Shown here: piece by piece, positions 30,545-42,465 of the stretch
Layout of the letters: each line of letters begins with the position of its first letter
How positions within the stretch are numbered: position 1 is the first letter of the stretch
NCBI GenBank assembly: GCA_026874595.1
Contig: CM049312.1
Location: 52,457,429 to 52,521,428, forward strand
Length of the DNA stretch: 64,000 nt
Direction: 5' to 3'
Source of the DNA: Sipunculus nudus
Lineage: Eukaryota; Annelida; Sipuncula; Golfingiida; Sipunculidae
Notes under the pieces: generated by a model
Told to the model about the DNA's origin: nothing
Databases searched by the model: none
Seen by the model: only the letters and a program-made list of their open reading frames with translations
Program-made: the position numbers and the translations under genes

Positions 30545-33500
30545 GTAAAAACTCATAGTTATAATGGCAGAGGGAGACAAAAACCCAGTTGTGGCTCTGT
30601 TGTAAACAAGGAGCCACAGGCCCCTGCCTTTATTTATCTAGCGGCCGGGAATGCATGCATCTTCTGAAGATGCACCAAGTTTAAGTACATGTATCTTGAG
30701 TGTGGTGAACGGGGGTGATTGCCTCAGCCATTGGTGTGCAGTGCATGTATTACATCATCACTGCCGTTAGTTTCCTTGTAACTGGACCACTGGCTACACA
30801 GGACCACTGGCTACAAGGGTTGTTACCAGGGTTACACACTGGATTGTTTCAGCCGTCTTGAAAGGTGCACGTGTCACATTTCAGCTTGGTGGGTCAGGAG
30901 GTTATTAAGGATGATGTAACACATGCACTGCACATGGCTGGCTGAAACAATCACCCTGGCTCACCGTTGTGTAACAGTGCACGTGTTCCCATTCTCTAGA
31001 TAAATGAAGGCAGCGGCGTGTGCGTCTGTGTTTACAACAGAGCCACAACTGGGTCTAAGAGAGACACAATGAAGTTAAAAACTGATATATTATAATTATT
31101 AATATGATGTGATTGCAGAGGGAGACATTGAAGGTAAAAACTAATATATATTATTATGTAATGGCAGAGGGAGATGATGGACTTAAAGGTAACAACTAAC
31201 AGTAATAATAATATGAAGTAAAGGCAGTGGGAGACATCGAAGTTAACAACTTCAGTGAAACTCCTGTCAGCCGTTGTCCTGTTTAGAGAAGATTGGCATA
31301 TTGGGTCAATTCTTCATTGAATGTTACTGATATCCTCTGTTTTGATTATGTCTATACTTAATTTTAAAAACACAAAATTTCATTTAAATAATTTTCAAAA
31401 TAGCCTAAATATGCATTTGTTATTTATAAAATATGATTAATAAAAAAGGAAAGACAAACATTTTCTTTCTCTCTTTCAACTTCATCAGCTAGGCCTCACA
31501 TATTATCTAGGCAGTTTCACTTTGACTTACCATGCTTTATCTTCTAAATAAGCATCGTTCATGGATGGTTGCACTAGGAATATTGAGGACTGATTATTGA
31601 CAGCACCTGGACTGAATAATTAATTCTAAAAGGATAGTCCACACATTGCATTCACAATTACAAAGTGCAAACTGTCACAGATAAGGCCTCCCAGGCCGGA
31701 CGCCGATCACAATGCACAAACTTAAGTCTTTGAAGGTGGTCTTGTCAAATGAAAAGCTGTTTGAAGGCTTAGTTTTTTTTTCTGCTTGACTGGCTAATCT
31801 AAATAAAGTAATGATTGTGATAACTACACATTTATAGAAATATACAACAATTTTGACTGTATATTCACATGTAACATCATGATGGTCCACCAAATTATGC
31901 TTGTCCTTGGGCTACGTAGCTTTGACCAAAACAGGTCATACGAGGTCACAGCCTCTGAGTGCCATCTCCTGTCAGATATATGAACAAAAAAGAACCTGCA
32001 AGGTCTGTCCACTTTAGAGGGTCGTAATATGTACTGGATACGCAGTCAGGACGGGAAAGTTTGTTCGTTGTCCAAGATAGTGAGTTGTCTGCTTTACTAA
32101 GTTTAAAACGTTAAACATAATTTAGAGGCAAATTTGAAGGGACTGAGATTTAGTGTCCGCATTAGTGAGTTGTCTGCCTTACTGAATTTTCCGCAAGTAG
32201 GAGTTTCACTGTAATATATATTAATATGTGATGGTAGAGGGAGATATTGGACTTGAAGGTTACAACTAACAGTAATAATAATATGCTGTGATGGCAGAGG
32301 GAGACATTAAAGTTAACAATTAAAGGTAATAACTGATATTAATTAGAACTTGATGCACAGTTAAATTAACTGAGTATTATTTTAGTAAAGTGCTTTATCA
32401 AATTGACATTCTTAAACTGACATGCTTTAAATTAAATAAAATCAGTGAAATTATTAACTCAACCAATGGCAACCAAAAAAGCAGATATTATGTATCAATC
32501 TCATGAGTCAGCCAAGTGTCATTGTCCATGGAGCACATGTCACATTCTATAAATGTATAGTGTAGCAGGTTTTCATACAGTGTACATACAGTGTTTTCCA
32601 ATCTGAGCAGTCAGAATTACAGCAGAAGCTTTGCATACTTGGCCTTGAAATATAAGACTGTTTTCTCTTGGTTCTGATTCACAAGTCATTCAAAGTGAAG
32701 GTTTGATACCCCTTTCACACATAAAATGTTTTCAAATCTATTTGGGCAAAGCAGCATGGTCAAATCAGTTTAGTGCGAGCACAGGGGCATCTAGCAGACT
32801 AGCACCAGTGCAAATTGTGTACACTTCACATCATGTTGAACAATGTAACAACGTGCTGACACAAGCATTCGCGCTTGTGCTGTGACCAATTGCTGCTTGA
32901 AAACTGGGTCCAAACTGTTCTAAAGCATTCAAACAACATTTTGGCAAAGAGGATAAAACGATTCTCATTCAAACTGGTTTGAAAATACCTCCTGAGCTAA
33001 ATTCAAATCTTTTGACCTTAATGGTTTTAAAACGCTTTGGATTGCCATGTAAACGCTCTAATGGACATTCAAAATGATTTGAAATCTGTTTTCATTTGCA
33101 CTGTGAAAGGGGTATCAGTCTTGGACTGTCAAGTCCATGTCCCTGAAAAAGGTAACTTGTGTCCAGACTCAAGTAAAATTTAGGACTGGAAGTCCTATAA
33201 CACTGCTCAGTGCTACTAGGACAACTGTCTCTATAGATTTACTGGTTTAATCCTTGTGTGTTTAACCAGGGCAGGAAGAGGCCACAGTGGACTTTGATGA
33301 AGGAACAAAGATTACGCCGTTTAACATGCGTGAGGAGATGGAGGAGGGGCATTTTGATGCTGATGGGATGTACATATTCAACAGAGAAAAGGTGACTGAT
33401 CACACTGAAACAAAAACATGTCTCATTCACACACATACCACTGTCCTCCTGATAGTTTCTAAGAATGTATACCCTACTTAAAGAATGTTACTAACGTTTT

Positions 33501-36500
33501 ACGAATATATCATTACAGATAGCCTATTTACAGCAAAAAATCATATATTAGATGAAGGTTCCAAGGAACAGTAATGTTTTCTGTCATCAAATTTTCTTTC
33601 ATCTTAATTAGCTCAGCTGACTATAAGTCATCTGAGCTATAGTCGTGGTCCATTGTCCGTCGTCCGTCCGTCTGTCCGTCCGTCCGTCCGTCCGTCCGTA
33701 GATGTGGCACGTTTTGAAACCGTAAGACCTAGGAATCCAAAATTCAGCATAATGTTAGATGTCCCCAAGATCTCCTACCAAGCCGAAAACTGGGTCTTTG
33801 CAACTTCGTTCCTTTGAGAAATTAAGGAAAAACCTCAATTTTTTATTAAAAACCTATTTTCACACTTCAGGACTGCCTAATATCAAAACCACTCATCTGT
33901 TTTTCCTCATATTTACCATAAATATTCCTCTATATAGTTCCTATGTACATGCCAGAAATTATGTCTGTATTATTTAATTTAAAAAAGTTATGGGCCCAAA
34001 CATAATGCATTTTGTAATAAATCAGGAAAGATATTTGATCACTTAACACAAAACATGTTAAAGCTATCGACCTTTTTTCCAGTAATATAACTTTAATTAA
34101 TCAAAATTAAATTGTATACCCAAAATTAGATGAAAATCTTTTAAATTTTCTAAAATATTAATAAAAATAAAAAATTGGTACCTTAAATTTTGCCCAACTT
34201 TGACCATGGCACGTTTTTTTCCTGTAAGTACTGTGGATTTAATTTTCACAGCATGTTTTTGTTAGCATTTCAACTGTTAACACCAAAAATTTGAAACCAG
34301 TTGATCAAAAACTGTAGATTTTAATAAGTTTTCAAGCACCATGTAACATATTGTTTACATCAAGCTAGTGTTATGCAGTTTGCAAGAGCTCAGCTCCCCA
34401 GCTTCAGCTCTTAGTTCCTTAAATTCGGCATACAGTAAGATGTCTCCAAAATCCCCTACCATGCCAAGAATTTGGTCACTAGGATTTAATTCCTTCGAGA
34501 TATTAATGAAAAACTTCATTTTTCCATTAAAAACCCATTGTTACACTTCAAGACTGCCTAATATCAAAACCACTGATCTGACTTTAATCATAAATAATAT
34601 ACATATTTTTCATTCTCTATGCACATGCCAGAATGATGTCAGTATTGCGTAATTGTTTTAAGTTATAGGCCCAAACATAATGCACTTTGTAAAAAATCAA
34701 GAAATATATTTACTCCCTTAACAAGAGCATTGCTGAAGCTAGAGATTTTTTTGTCAGGGATGTAACATTATTTAATCAAGATTCAAGTGAATACCCAAAA
34801 TTAGTTCTGAATTTTTCAAATTTTATAAGTTATTAGTATAAATATATAATTAGTACCTTAAATTTTGCCCAACTGTGACCATGGCACGTTTGTGTCCTGT
34901 GAGCACTGTTGATATAATTTTCATATCATGCACACATTAGGATTTCAGCTTTTTAGTTTAGAAAGCTGAAAGAAATTGGCCAAAAATTGTAGCTTTAATT
35001 AATGTTTTTTATGAGACCCTGTCAGACTTTGGCTCTCTCCAGCCCCTCTTGAGTCACCTGTATGTTGACCTTGTTGACCTTTCATCAAATTATGCACGCT
35101 TGAGGCGAGGCATACAGGAATCCAGGCAGCTTATGGCCAGCCACAGTTGATCCAGGTGTCCAACCCAACTCATCTAGTAGTTTTAACCAACAACATAACA
35201 ATAAACAATAAATTAATAAATTTTTATTGGTTTTTAATAACAAATTAAAGAAAAATAGAAAAGGAATTTGTTAGTTTATAATAACAGGAAATTAACTTGC
35301 AGTTACTGATGATATAAGAATCTTGTATCGATGGGTAGAATGTCACATATTCCAAATAACACCATGCAGTCAGCTATGGCATTTTTCAGTTCAATTTTAA
35401 TGATAAAGAAGTAAATCATATTATTCATTACTAATCATTAGGGATCATATGAAGGAAATTAATGATAGACAAAGATGCAGTTGATAATATTAATCTAGAT
35501 TCCTACTGTGTCTAGTGTGTACATTGATGTGAAATTAGTCCAAAATGAATTTTTTACAGTTATTTTTTAATATAAATAAAAGCCATAAAACCAGGTACTT
35601 ATGATCATTATTTAAATGTGTGAATTTTTGTATATTCTGGACTCTCAACATCATTGGTTAGTGAAACTGAATAAATACCAGACATGGTGCGAATACTTTG
35701 TAATTGTATTTAAATACAAATATGATTATGTACTCCATTATAAAATTTCTTGCATAAAGAATAGGAATTCAGGTAAAAATGAAAGTATATGAATACTCGT
35801 GCAAATACTTTCAAAATGTATTCATGAATGCATTCATGAATATATTCTTTAATATTATTTTAATAATCATATCAGTTATATTTCATTTTAAAAAATCATA
35901 TGATTCTCTTATTATTTTTTATAAAAATTATATTTGGGACAATATTTGTATTTTTTTTAATAAATAGTTAAAACTCTTATATTATATGTTCTGCTTATAA
36001 GTTATATGGCCAAGTCAAAATCTGTGTGACAATAGTACTCCATTTGTTAATAAAATAAATGAAATCAATCCTCTTCCCTGTCTCCAAAGGTACTATCAAA
36101 ATCATACATTAGCTAAACAACAACAACTCATAATACAGCTTATATTTATTACCACACAAAACCAGCATGTGCCTCATTTCTAAATAATATTTTTTATCAT
36201 ATATAACAGCTGAGCGTCGTGACCCATAGGTCCCTTGTTTTTATTTATGAGAATGAAAGATGGTGGCATTTTAGCTCAGCATTCAAGTCTCAAAATCTGA
36301 AGTAATATACTCCTGTGAGACCAAACAACAACATTAATTGTATCCTCAGACAGGGTCATGGGATATTATGGTTTATGTTGGTCCTGCAGCCGCCACAGAT
36401 AAATCTCTTCTGTGTTATAACTCAAATTTATATTTCACAGATCTTGACCAAAGCTTGACGTGCATAGATATGGGTGAAAGGAAGAATCCTATTTAAATTT

Positions 36501-39500
36501 GTGTCATGACCATGACTACGGGAGTGACCTAGACCTTGAAATAGGTCCATTTATGGGGGGGGGGGGGGGGGGGATGAAATCACACAAATTCTTAAATATC
36601 TCACAAATTTGTGCATGGATTGATCCAAATTCAAGTTGACTGAAGATCTTGGAAAGCTTTGTCTACTGTGGGAGACAGATGGCTCCACCTTTTGTCCTTT
36701 TCATGTTTTCATGCCTTTTAATACCCCCTTATGCCACTTGACAGTAATGTGAGCATTATAAGTCAAAAACTAATAGAGAAATTTATTTAATATTATGCAT
36801 ATACATAGATAAATGTTATGGGGTGTGGTATATTTAAATTGGGGTCATGACCTCTCCTATGAGATTGGCCTTGACCTTGAATATTCCCATATTTGGTGAA
36901 AAATATTGTTTCTCATGTTAATAGATGGAAGAAACCATGGTAGCTTGCCAAATGTCAGTATCTGCTTCTTGAGATAGGGGCCTATTTTTGAAGGGAAGGG
37001 GGGGTTGTCTGGGGATACTGTGGCACCAAGAAATGTCTAGAGTTTTATCATACATTTCAATAAACTGTAATTGTCATCTGTAGGCTGAGATTCGTGACCA
37101 CTGGATGGATAACATTGACTGGGTAAAGGTGAAAGAACGAGAGAATGTAGGAGAAGGCAGTGACAGCAAGGACAATGATGACAGTGACACTGACAGCAGC
37201 AGTGAACAGGAGAGATCTGATGAGACTGCCATCTACAGGGAAATGATAGAACTAATGAAACCAGCTGAGACTGTGCAAAAGGCAATACGTAGGCTGGGTG
37301 GTGGGGGAAAAGGAGGAGGTAAAAAGTCCAGCAGTGCCAGTCAGCGCTGGAAAACTAAAAAGCAGGCAGCAAATGTTCAGAGCAGTGACAGCTCACAGAA
37401 CAAGGATGACTTGCTCAAACTAATAGGCTGTGCTGACAGGTTGCTGCAGCAGGGGCGCTTTGAGATCTATCAGGACACATACGAAAAGATTTCATTTTTA
37501 GTACAGCAGGCTGAGCAGAAAGGTTCAGCTGACAGTGCTGTTCATATCCCCCAGGGCACCAGTGCTGATGATGCTCTTGACATGTTTGCTGAAGACATGG
37601 ATGGGAAAGATGAGAAGTCGGGTCAGTCTGACAAGTCTTCCAGTAACGGTGCAGCTCAGGCTTCTGGTAAGTCATGTACATGTCATAGCATTGTTTGAAA
37701 ATGTTATTGGAATGAATGATATTACAAAATGTAGTATTGATAAAATGTCTGTAAGAGTACAAAGTTTGACATACACTTCTGCAAATAATCTTACTAATTT
37801 TTGTAACATTGACCATTTTGACAGGAAATCACATGCATAAAGCTGCATTCACACCTATCCGTTTTTCTCCTTCTGAACCCGCACCCGCTTCTGTCATCCC
37901 TCGTCCACCATCTGTCGTCTCTGTTCACACCTACCCACGTTGTCCGCTTCTGTCGTGAATCGGTCCCAGGCCGATTTGCGTGGAGAGTGAGACGGGTGCA
38001 GGTGCGGAAGTGGATAGGTGTGAATGCCCTATGTATTTTTAACCGACTCGAATTTGATGGATGTCAGAAAAGGGTGTGGAAGGAAAAAATTGATAGGTGT
38101 GAACACCCCTTAGGAAGCCTTTGAATACATTTCTCTGACATATTACATGAAGTGATCCAAATGAACTGTTTAGAAATATAGTTTTGTTTGAAAGTCCTAT
38201 AATTAATAACAAATTGAAAGACCGGTAATTTGATTGATTAGAGACAGAGATTCAGATGCACTGCAAGAACACAGGGTTTTTCAGAAATTCTTTACATGTG
38301 TTTGCAGTCTGGTACATCAGAATGGTTTACATCTGATAGGGTTCTTGATACCCTGTCCTGGCTCACCTAATGTGGTTCGATACATCTGATAGGGATCTTG
38401 ATACCCTGCGCTGGCTCACCTGATATGGTTTGGTATATCTGATAGGGATCTTGATACCCTGTGCTGGCTGACCTGATATGGTTTGGTATATCTGATAGAG
38501 ATCTTGATAACCTGTCCTGATTAACCTGATATGATTTTGTACATCTGGTAGGGATCTTGATAGCCCATCCTTATTCACCTGATGGGCATTGTTATATCTG
38601 ACAGGGATCTTGATAGCCTGTCTTGGCTCACCTGATGTGGTTTGGTACATCTGATAGAGATCTTGATACCCTGCGCTGGCTCACCTGATAAGGTTTGGTG
38701 TATCTGATGGGGATCTTGATACCCTGTGCTGGCTCACCTGATATGGTTTGGTGTATCAGATGGGGATCTTGATACCCTGTGCTGGCTCACCTGATAATGT
38801 TTGGTGTATCAGATGGGGATCTTGATACCCTGTGCTGGCTCACCTGAAATGGTTTGATGTATCTGATGGGAATCTTGATACCCTGCGCTGGCTCACCTGA
38901 TAAGGTTTGGTGTATCTGATGGGGATCTTGAAACCCTGTGCTGGCTCACCTGATATGGTTTGGTATATATGATAGAGATCTTGATAGCCTGTCCTGACTA
39001 ACATGATATGGTTTTGTACATCTGATAGGGATCTTGATAGCCCATCCTTGTTCACCTGATGGGCATTGTTATATCTGACAGGGATCTTGATAGCCTGTCT
39101 TGGCTCACCTGATGTGGTTTGGTACATCTGATAGAGATCTTGATAGCCTGCGCTGGCTCACCTGATGTGGTTCGATACATCTGATAGGGATCTTGATACC
39201 CTGCACCTGCTCACCTGATAGGGTGTGTATCTGATAAGGATCTTGATACCCTGCGCTGGCTCACCTGATATGGTTTGGTGTATCTGATAGAGATCTTGAT
39301 TGCCTGTCTTGGCTCACCTGATATGGTTTGGTACATCTGATAGCGATCTTGATAGCCTGTCTTGGCTCACCTGATGTGGTTTGGTACATCTGATTGAGAT
39401 CTTGATAGCCTGTCTTGGCTCACCTGATGTGGCTTGGTGTATCTGACAGGGATCTTGATACTCTGTGCTGGCTCACCTGATATGGTTTGGTATATATGAT

Positions 39501-40705
39501 AGAGATCTTGATAGCCTGTCCTGACTAACATGATATGGTTTTGTACATCTGATAGGGATCTTGATAGCCCATCCTTGTTCCCCTGATGGGCATTGTTATA
39601 TCTGACAGGGATCTTGATAGCCTGTCTTGGCTCACCTGATGTGGTTTGGTACATCTGATAGAGATCTTGATAGCCTGTCTTGGCTCACCTGATGTGGTTT
39701 GGTACATCTGATAGAGATCTTGATAGCCTGTCTTGGCTCACCTGATGTGGTTTGGTATATCTGACAGGGATCTTGATAGCCTGTCTTGGCTCACCTGATG
39801 TGGTTTGGTACATCTGATAAAGATCTTGATAGCCTGTCTTGGCTCACCTGATGTGGTTTGGTACATCTGATAGAGATCTTGATAGCCTGTCTTGGCTCAC
39901 CTGATGTGGCTTGGTGTATCTGACAGGGATCTTGATACTCTGTGCTGGCTCACCTGATATGGTTTGGTATATATGATAGAGATCTTGATAGCCTGTCCTG
40001 ACTAACATGATATGGTTTTGTACATCTGATAGGGATCTTGATAGCCCATCCTTGTTCACCTGATGGGCATTGTTATATCTGACAGGGATCTTGATAGCCT
40101 GTCTTGGCTCACCTGATGTGGTTTGGTACATCTGATAGAGATCTTGATTGCCTGTCTTGGCTCACCTGATGTGGTTTGGTACATCTGATAGAGATCTTGA
40201 TAGCCTGTCTTGGCTCACCTGATGTGGTTTGGTACATCTGATAGAGATCTTGATAGCCTGTCTTGGCTCACCTGATGTGGTTTGGTACACCAATTGAGAT
40301 CTTGATAGCCTGTCTTGGCTCACCTGTTGTGGTTTGGTACATCTGATAGAGATCTTGATATTCATCCTTGCTCACCTTATGTGATTGGGTACATCTAACA
40401 GATTTCATGATTCAGATAACCTATGTGAAGTACATGTATCTTTAACTTGTGTACTTGTTAATGCATGGCAATAAAGTGTTTGAATACTCTTTTCAGGTGA
40501 CAGTTCACATCTGCCAGCAGAGGTGATGTGGGAGTACAAGTGGAAGAACACAGATGAGGAGGAGGTGCATGGTCCGTTCACATCCCAGCAGATGGCAGAC
40601 TGGGTCGAGGATGGTTTCTTTAAAGACGGTGTCTTTGTACGAAAAGTTTCCTCTGATGGGGATTTTTACAGCTCATCAAGGATAGACTTTGAGTTATACA
40701 CTTAG
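30361..40705 (+). CDS. CD2BP2: CD2BP2 homologue (U5 snRNP 52K protein), complete, 4 exons
   Basis: Exons are 30361-30544, 33270-33391, 37084-37666 and 40497-40705, together 1,098 nt, or 365 residues plus TAG. Phases agree at all three junctions (1, 0, 1), and the introns are GT-AG. Conserved blocks match vertebrate CD2BP2 (341 aa in human): KRKVKF at the start, [24 protein letters not shown] across junction 1, [43 protein letters not shown], and a C-terminal GYF domain. In other animals the protein belongs to the U5 snRNP, binds the U5-15K protein and PRPF6, and recognises proline-rich partners through GYF; its role here is inferred from homology. The introns are swollen by repeats and MITEs, but the reading frame is undamaged, so the gene is probably functional. 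Confidence 0.95.
30583..31054. mobile_element. MITE with about 65-bp imperfect terminal inverted repeats
   Basis: The left end reads ACCCAGTTGTGGCTCTGTTG and the right end its inverse. Pairing continues with mismatches through CTGCCTT(T/C)ATTTATCTAG. No coding capacity. It is inserted within a copy of the exon-1-derived repeat: GCAGAGGGAGAC lies to its left and AAGTTAAAAACTGATAT to its right. Confidence 0.75.
31101..31245 (+). repeat. Tandem copies of the CD2BP2 exon 1 end and 5' splice site
   Basis: The first unit (31101-31142) is identical to the exon-intron boundary apart from one base in GATTGCAG; it keeps GAAG before GTAAAAAC, with GT at 31134. Two further units of about 50 bp follow with decayed donors (AAAGGTAAC and AAGTTAAC). 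Related units recur at 32218-32340. Confidence 0.85.
32218..32340 (+). repeat. Second block of exon-1-derived repeats
   Basis: Two units contain GTGATGG(T/C)AGAGGGAGA and the trailing AACAGTAATAATAATATG, like the block at 31.1-31.25 kb. The donor-like sites are GAAGGTTAC and AAAGTTAAC, weaker than the real one. Confidence 0.75.
32704..33117. mobile_element. MITE, 414 bp, TGATACCCCTTTCACA ends
   Basis: The left end TGATACCCCTTTCACA and right end TGTGAAAGGGGTATCA are perfect inverses. The interior has secondary inverted repeats around TTTGAAA/TTTCAAA. No coding frame. Confidence 0.75.
33270..33391 (+). CDS. CD2BP2: CD2BP2 exon 2
   Basis: The acceptor is TTTAACCAG and the donor GTGACT. It encodes the highly conserved [18 protein letters not shown] core that precedes the U5-associated segment. 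Confidence 0.93.
33392..37083 (+). other. CD2BP2 intron 2
   Basis: It contains the large dispersed repeat at 33612-34990, AT-rich DNA, a 19-nt G tract at 36555-36573, and two similar ~60-bp segments with GGTCATGACC/GACCTTGA motifs near 36500 and 36845. No further exon is seen. Confidence 0.8.
33612..34990 (+). repeat. Dispersed CCGTCC-hairpin repeat, dimeric plus copy
   Basis: The head is AGCTCAGCTGACTATAAGTC plus a reverse-complement arm, then (CCGT)n. The first half runs to about 34330 and a diverged second half (TAAGATGTCTCCAAAATCCC onward) to about 34990. The 61316 copy has the same dimer structure, so the dimer is the mobile or ancestral form. Confidence 0.8.
37084..37666 (+). CDS. CD2BP2: CD2BP2 exon 3
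   Basis: The acceptor is CATCTGTAG and the donor GTAAGT. It opens [20 protein letters not shown], then an acidic Ser/Asp-rich stretch, a helical middle, a Gly/Lys-rich loop ([13 protein letters not shown]) and [10 protein letters not shown] near its end. It ends in phase 1. Confidence 0.93.
37845..38026. mobile_element. MITE, 182 bp, GCATTCACACCTATCC ends
   Basis: The 16-bp termini are perfect inverses, and CGCACCCG-type interior arms also pair. A third, outward fragment (GATAGGTGTGAACACCCCT) lies at about 38091-38111, suggesting a longer parent or two neighbouring copies. Confidence 0.7.
38332..40400. repeat. 53-bp intronic minisatellite, about 39 units, 477-bp higher-order period
   Basis: The unit contains GATCTTGATAGCCTGTCTTG, GCTCACCTGATGTGG and TTTGGTACATCTGATAG. 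Nine-unit blocks (477 bp) repeat: variant strings such as TTCACCTGATGGGCATTG recur near 38572, 39051, 39579 and 40056. Because 53 is not a multiple of 3, open frames here shift with every unit and are artefacts. Confidence 0.92.
40497..40705 (+). CDS. CD2BP2: CD2BP2 exon 4 (GYF domain)
   Basis: The acceptor is CTTTTCAG. It encodes VMWEYKW, then [18 protein letters not shown] and the terminal RIDFELYT before TAG. GYF hallmarks are present (W-x-Y-x-W, GPF, MxxWxxxG); the signature GYF itself reads GFF. The domain binds proline-rich peptides and, in the U5 snRNP, the 15K protein. Confidence 0.95.
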
Positions 40706-41213
40706 TGGTACTGCTGCTGAGGACTGGTTCTGTTGTTGTTGAGTGACTCCCCGACCTGCATCATTCAGTGCATTTTATGACCCTCTGGACTGCATCTTAA
40801 TTATATCCCACTAAGAGGTGTGTTTTCGGTGTATGAAAAAAAATCTGTTGGTTGGATCTCAAATGAAAAGAAGCTGACAGCTTTATTTTACAAGTAAACT
40901 CAGCTTTATACACAAATGTTATGCAAATTGGCATTATTTTCTGGCTGCAGACAATTATAATGCGCCTTGGATTGCTGCCTCATTGTGGAAGTAAATGAGC
41001 GTACTCCATCAATAATTTTGATATATATTTGATATATATTTTATTACCAGGACTGTGTCAAGCCAGCATTGTTGATCTCTGATGTTGACTTGTATATATA
41101 GTTGACAATTCATTAAATTTGTCCAGGATTTTGGAATTTTTTTATGTAGTTTTCCCTGTCAGTTTCACTCCCTCATCTTTGGAACAGCTTCTGAAGTCTG
41201 GATAGACTATCTT
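40706..41213 (+). other. CD2BP2 proximal 3' flank/3' UTR
   Basis: Non-coding. The only nearby polyadenylation-signal variant I see is ATTAAA at 41112-41117. Canonical AATAAA next occurs in good isolation at 51755, after the 81-bp array, leaving the real 3' end open. Confidence 0.5.
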
Positions 41214-41714
41214 GACCTAGCACAAGTATATTACACAATGATGAGACAGCCTTGAGTGTGTGTCTCAGCCTGTGACCAACAGGAGTACCATGGAGACCTA
41301 GCACAAGTATATTACACAATGATGAGACAGCCTTGAGGGTGTGTCTCAGCCTGTGACCAACAGGAGTACCATGGAGACCTCGCACAAGTATATTACACAA
41401 TGATGAGACGGCCTTGAGGGCGTGTCTCAGCCTGTGACCAACAGGAGTACCATGGAGACCTAGCACAAGTATATTACACAATGATGAGACAGCCTTGAGG
41501 GTGTGTCTCAGCCTGTGACCAACAGGAGTACCATGGAGACCTAGCACAAGTATATTACACAATGATGAGAGGGCCTTGAGGGCGTGTCTCAGCCTGTGAC
41601 CAACAGGAGTACCATGGAGACCTAGCACAAGTATATTACACAATGATGAGACAGCCTTGAGGGTGTGTCTCAGCCTGTGACCAACAGGAGTACCATGGAG
41701 ACCTAGCACAAGTA
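41214..41714. repeat. 81-bp minisatellite, left block (about 6 units)
   Basis: The same unit as the large array: GATGAGACAGCCTTGAGGGT, GTGTCTCAGCCTGTGACCAA, CAGGAGTACCATGGAGACCT, AGCACAAGTATATTACACAA, T. The block stops in mid-unit at the TA where a transposon is inserted. Confidence 0.95.
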
Positions 41715-42408
41715 CCGTAATGTCTACTTGAATTCGTACAGGAAAAAATAATTATTTTTCTCAGTGTGTGAATTATTATATGTAAAATATGAAAAATTAG
41801 AATATTGCAGGAGAGAAGATTGTTTGACACCTGAGAACCGGCGATGGGCGATAATAGATGATGTACGGCAACTCCCATGTTAATTATTATTTAACACGTT
41901 CGGGAATATATGTGAGCGCTGCTGGTGACGAAAAAGATACTGTGGTTGGCTTCATATTCGCGAGGCAGAAATTTCGCGATTTCTCCATTTTTAAATGTTT
42001 AGCGCGGGTTTCATTTTTGCGATCTCACCAGAACCTATATCAAATCTTTGATAAATCCATACCTGTGTGTATTATAAAATGAAAATAAGTCATGAGTTCG
42101 TGATATTCTTCTCATATAACGATGGGCCCGTAGACACAGCACAGGTAGTTTAGTTCAAATTTAAGATAACGTTTTCCCTATACCTGCATGGATGTAACTT
42201 ATTATAAAATTTCTTACTGTTCTGGCCCTTTCTCATACAAGTATTGGCTACACTATTACGAAGGACACATTCAATTGGCCAATTATTCCTGAGGGCTTCA
42301 TTTTCGCGATTATTTTCTATTCGTGAATATCGCGAAATTAAAACCCTCGCGAACAAAAAGGCAACCACAGTATCCAGTTTATCCCGTAACTGGCATTTTA
42401 TAAACCGG

Positions 42409-42465
<57 letters not shown>

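Larger units (their letters stand above)
30545..33269 (+). other. CD2BP2 intron 1 (2.7 kb, repeat-rich)
   Basis: The intron holds tandem copies of the exon 1 end, two inverted-repeat elements (30583-31054 and 32704-33117) and otherwise AT-rich DNA. I see no additional exon. Confidence 0.8.
37667..40496 (+). other. CD2BP2 intron 3
   Basis: About two thirds of the intron is the 53-bp minisatellite (38332-40400). A small MITE lies at 37845-38026. No exon between. Confidence 0.85.

Noticed and set aside
33759-33977. A 60-70 codon frame starting [14 protein letters not shown] seen here and at 2490-2693
   Set aside because: It lies in the body of the dispersed CCGTCC repeat; the shared frame reflects repeat copies, and diverged copies lose it.
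38363-40365. 95-residue minus-strand frames repeated every 477 bp
   Set aside because: By-products of the 53-bp minisatellite and its nine-unit period.
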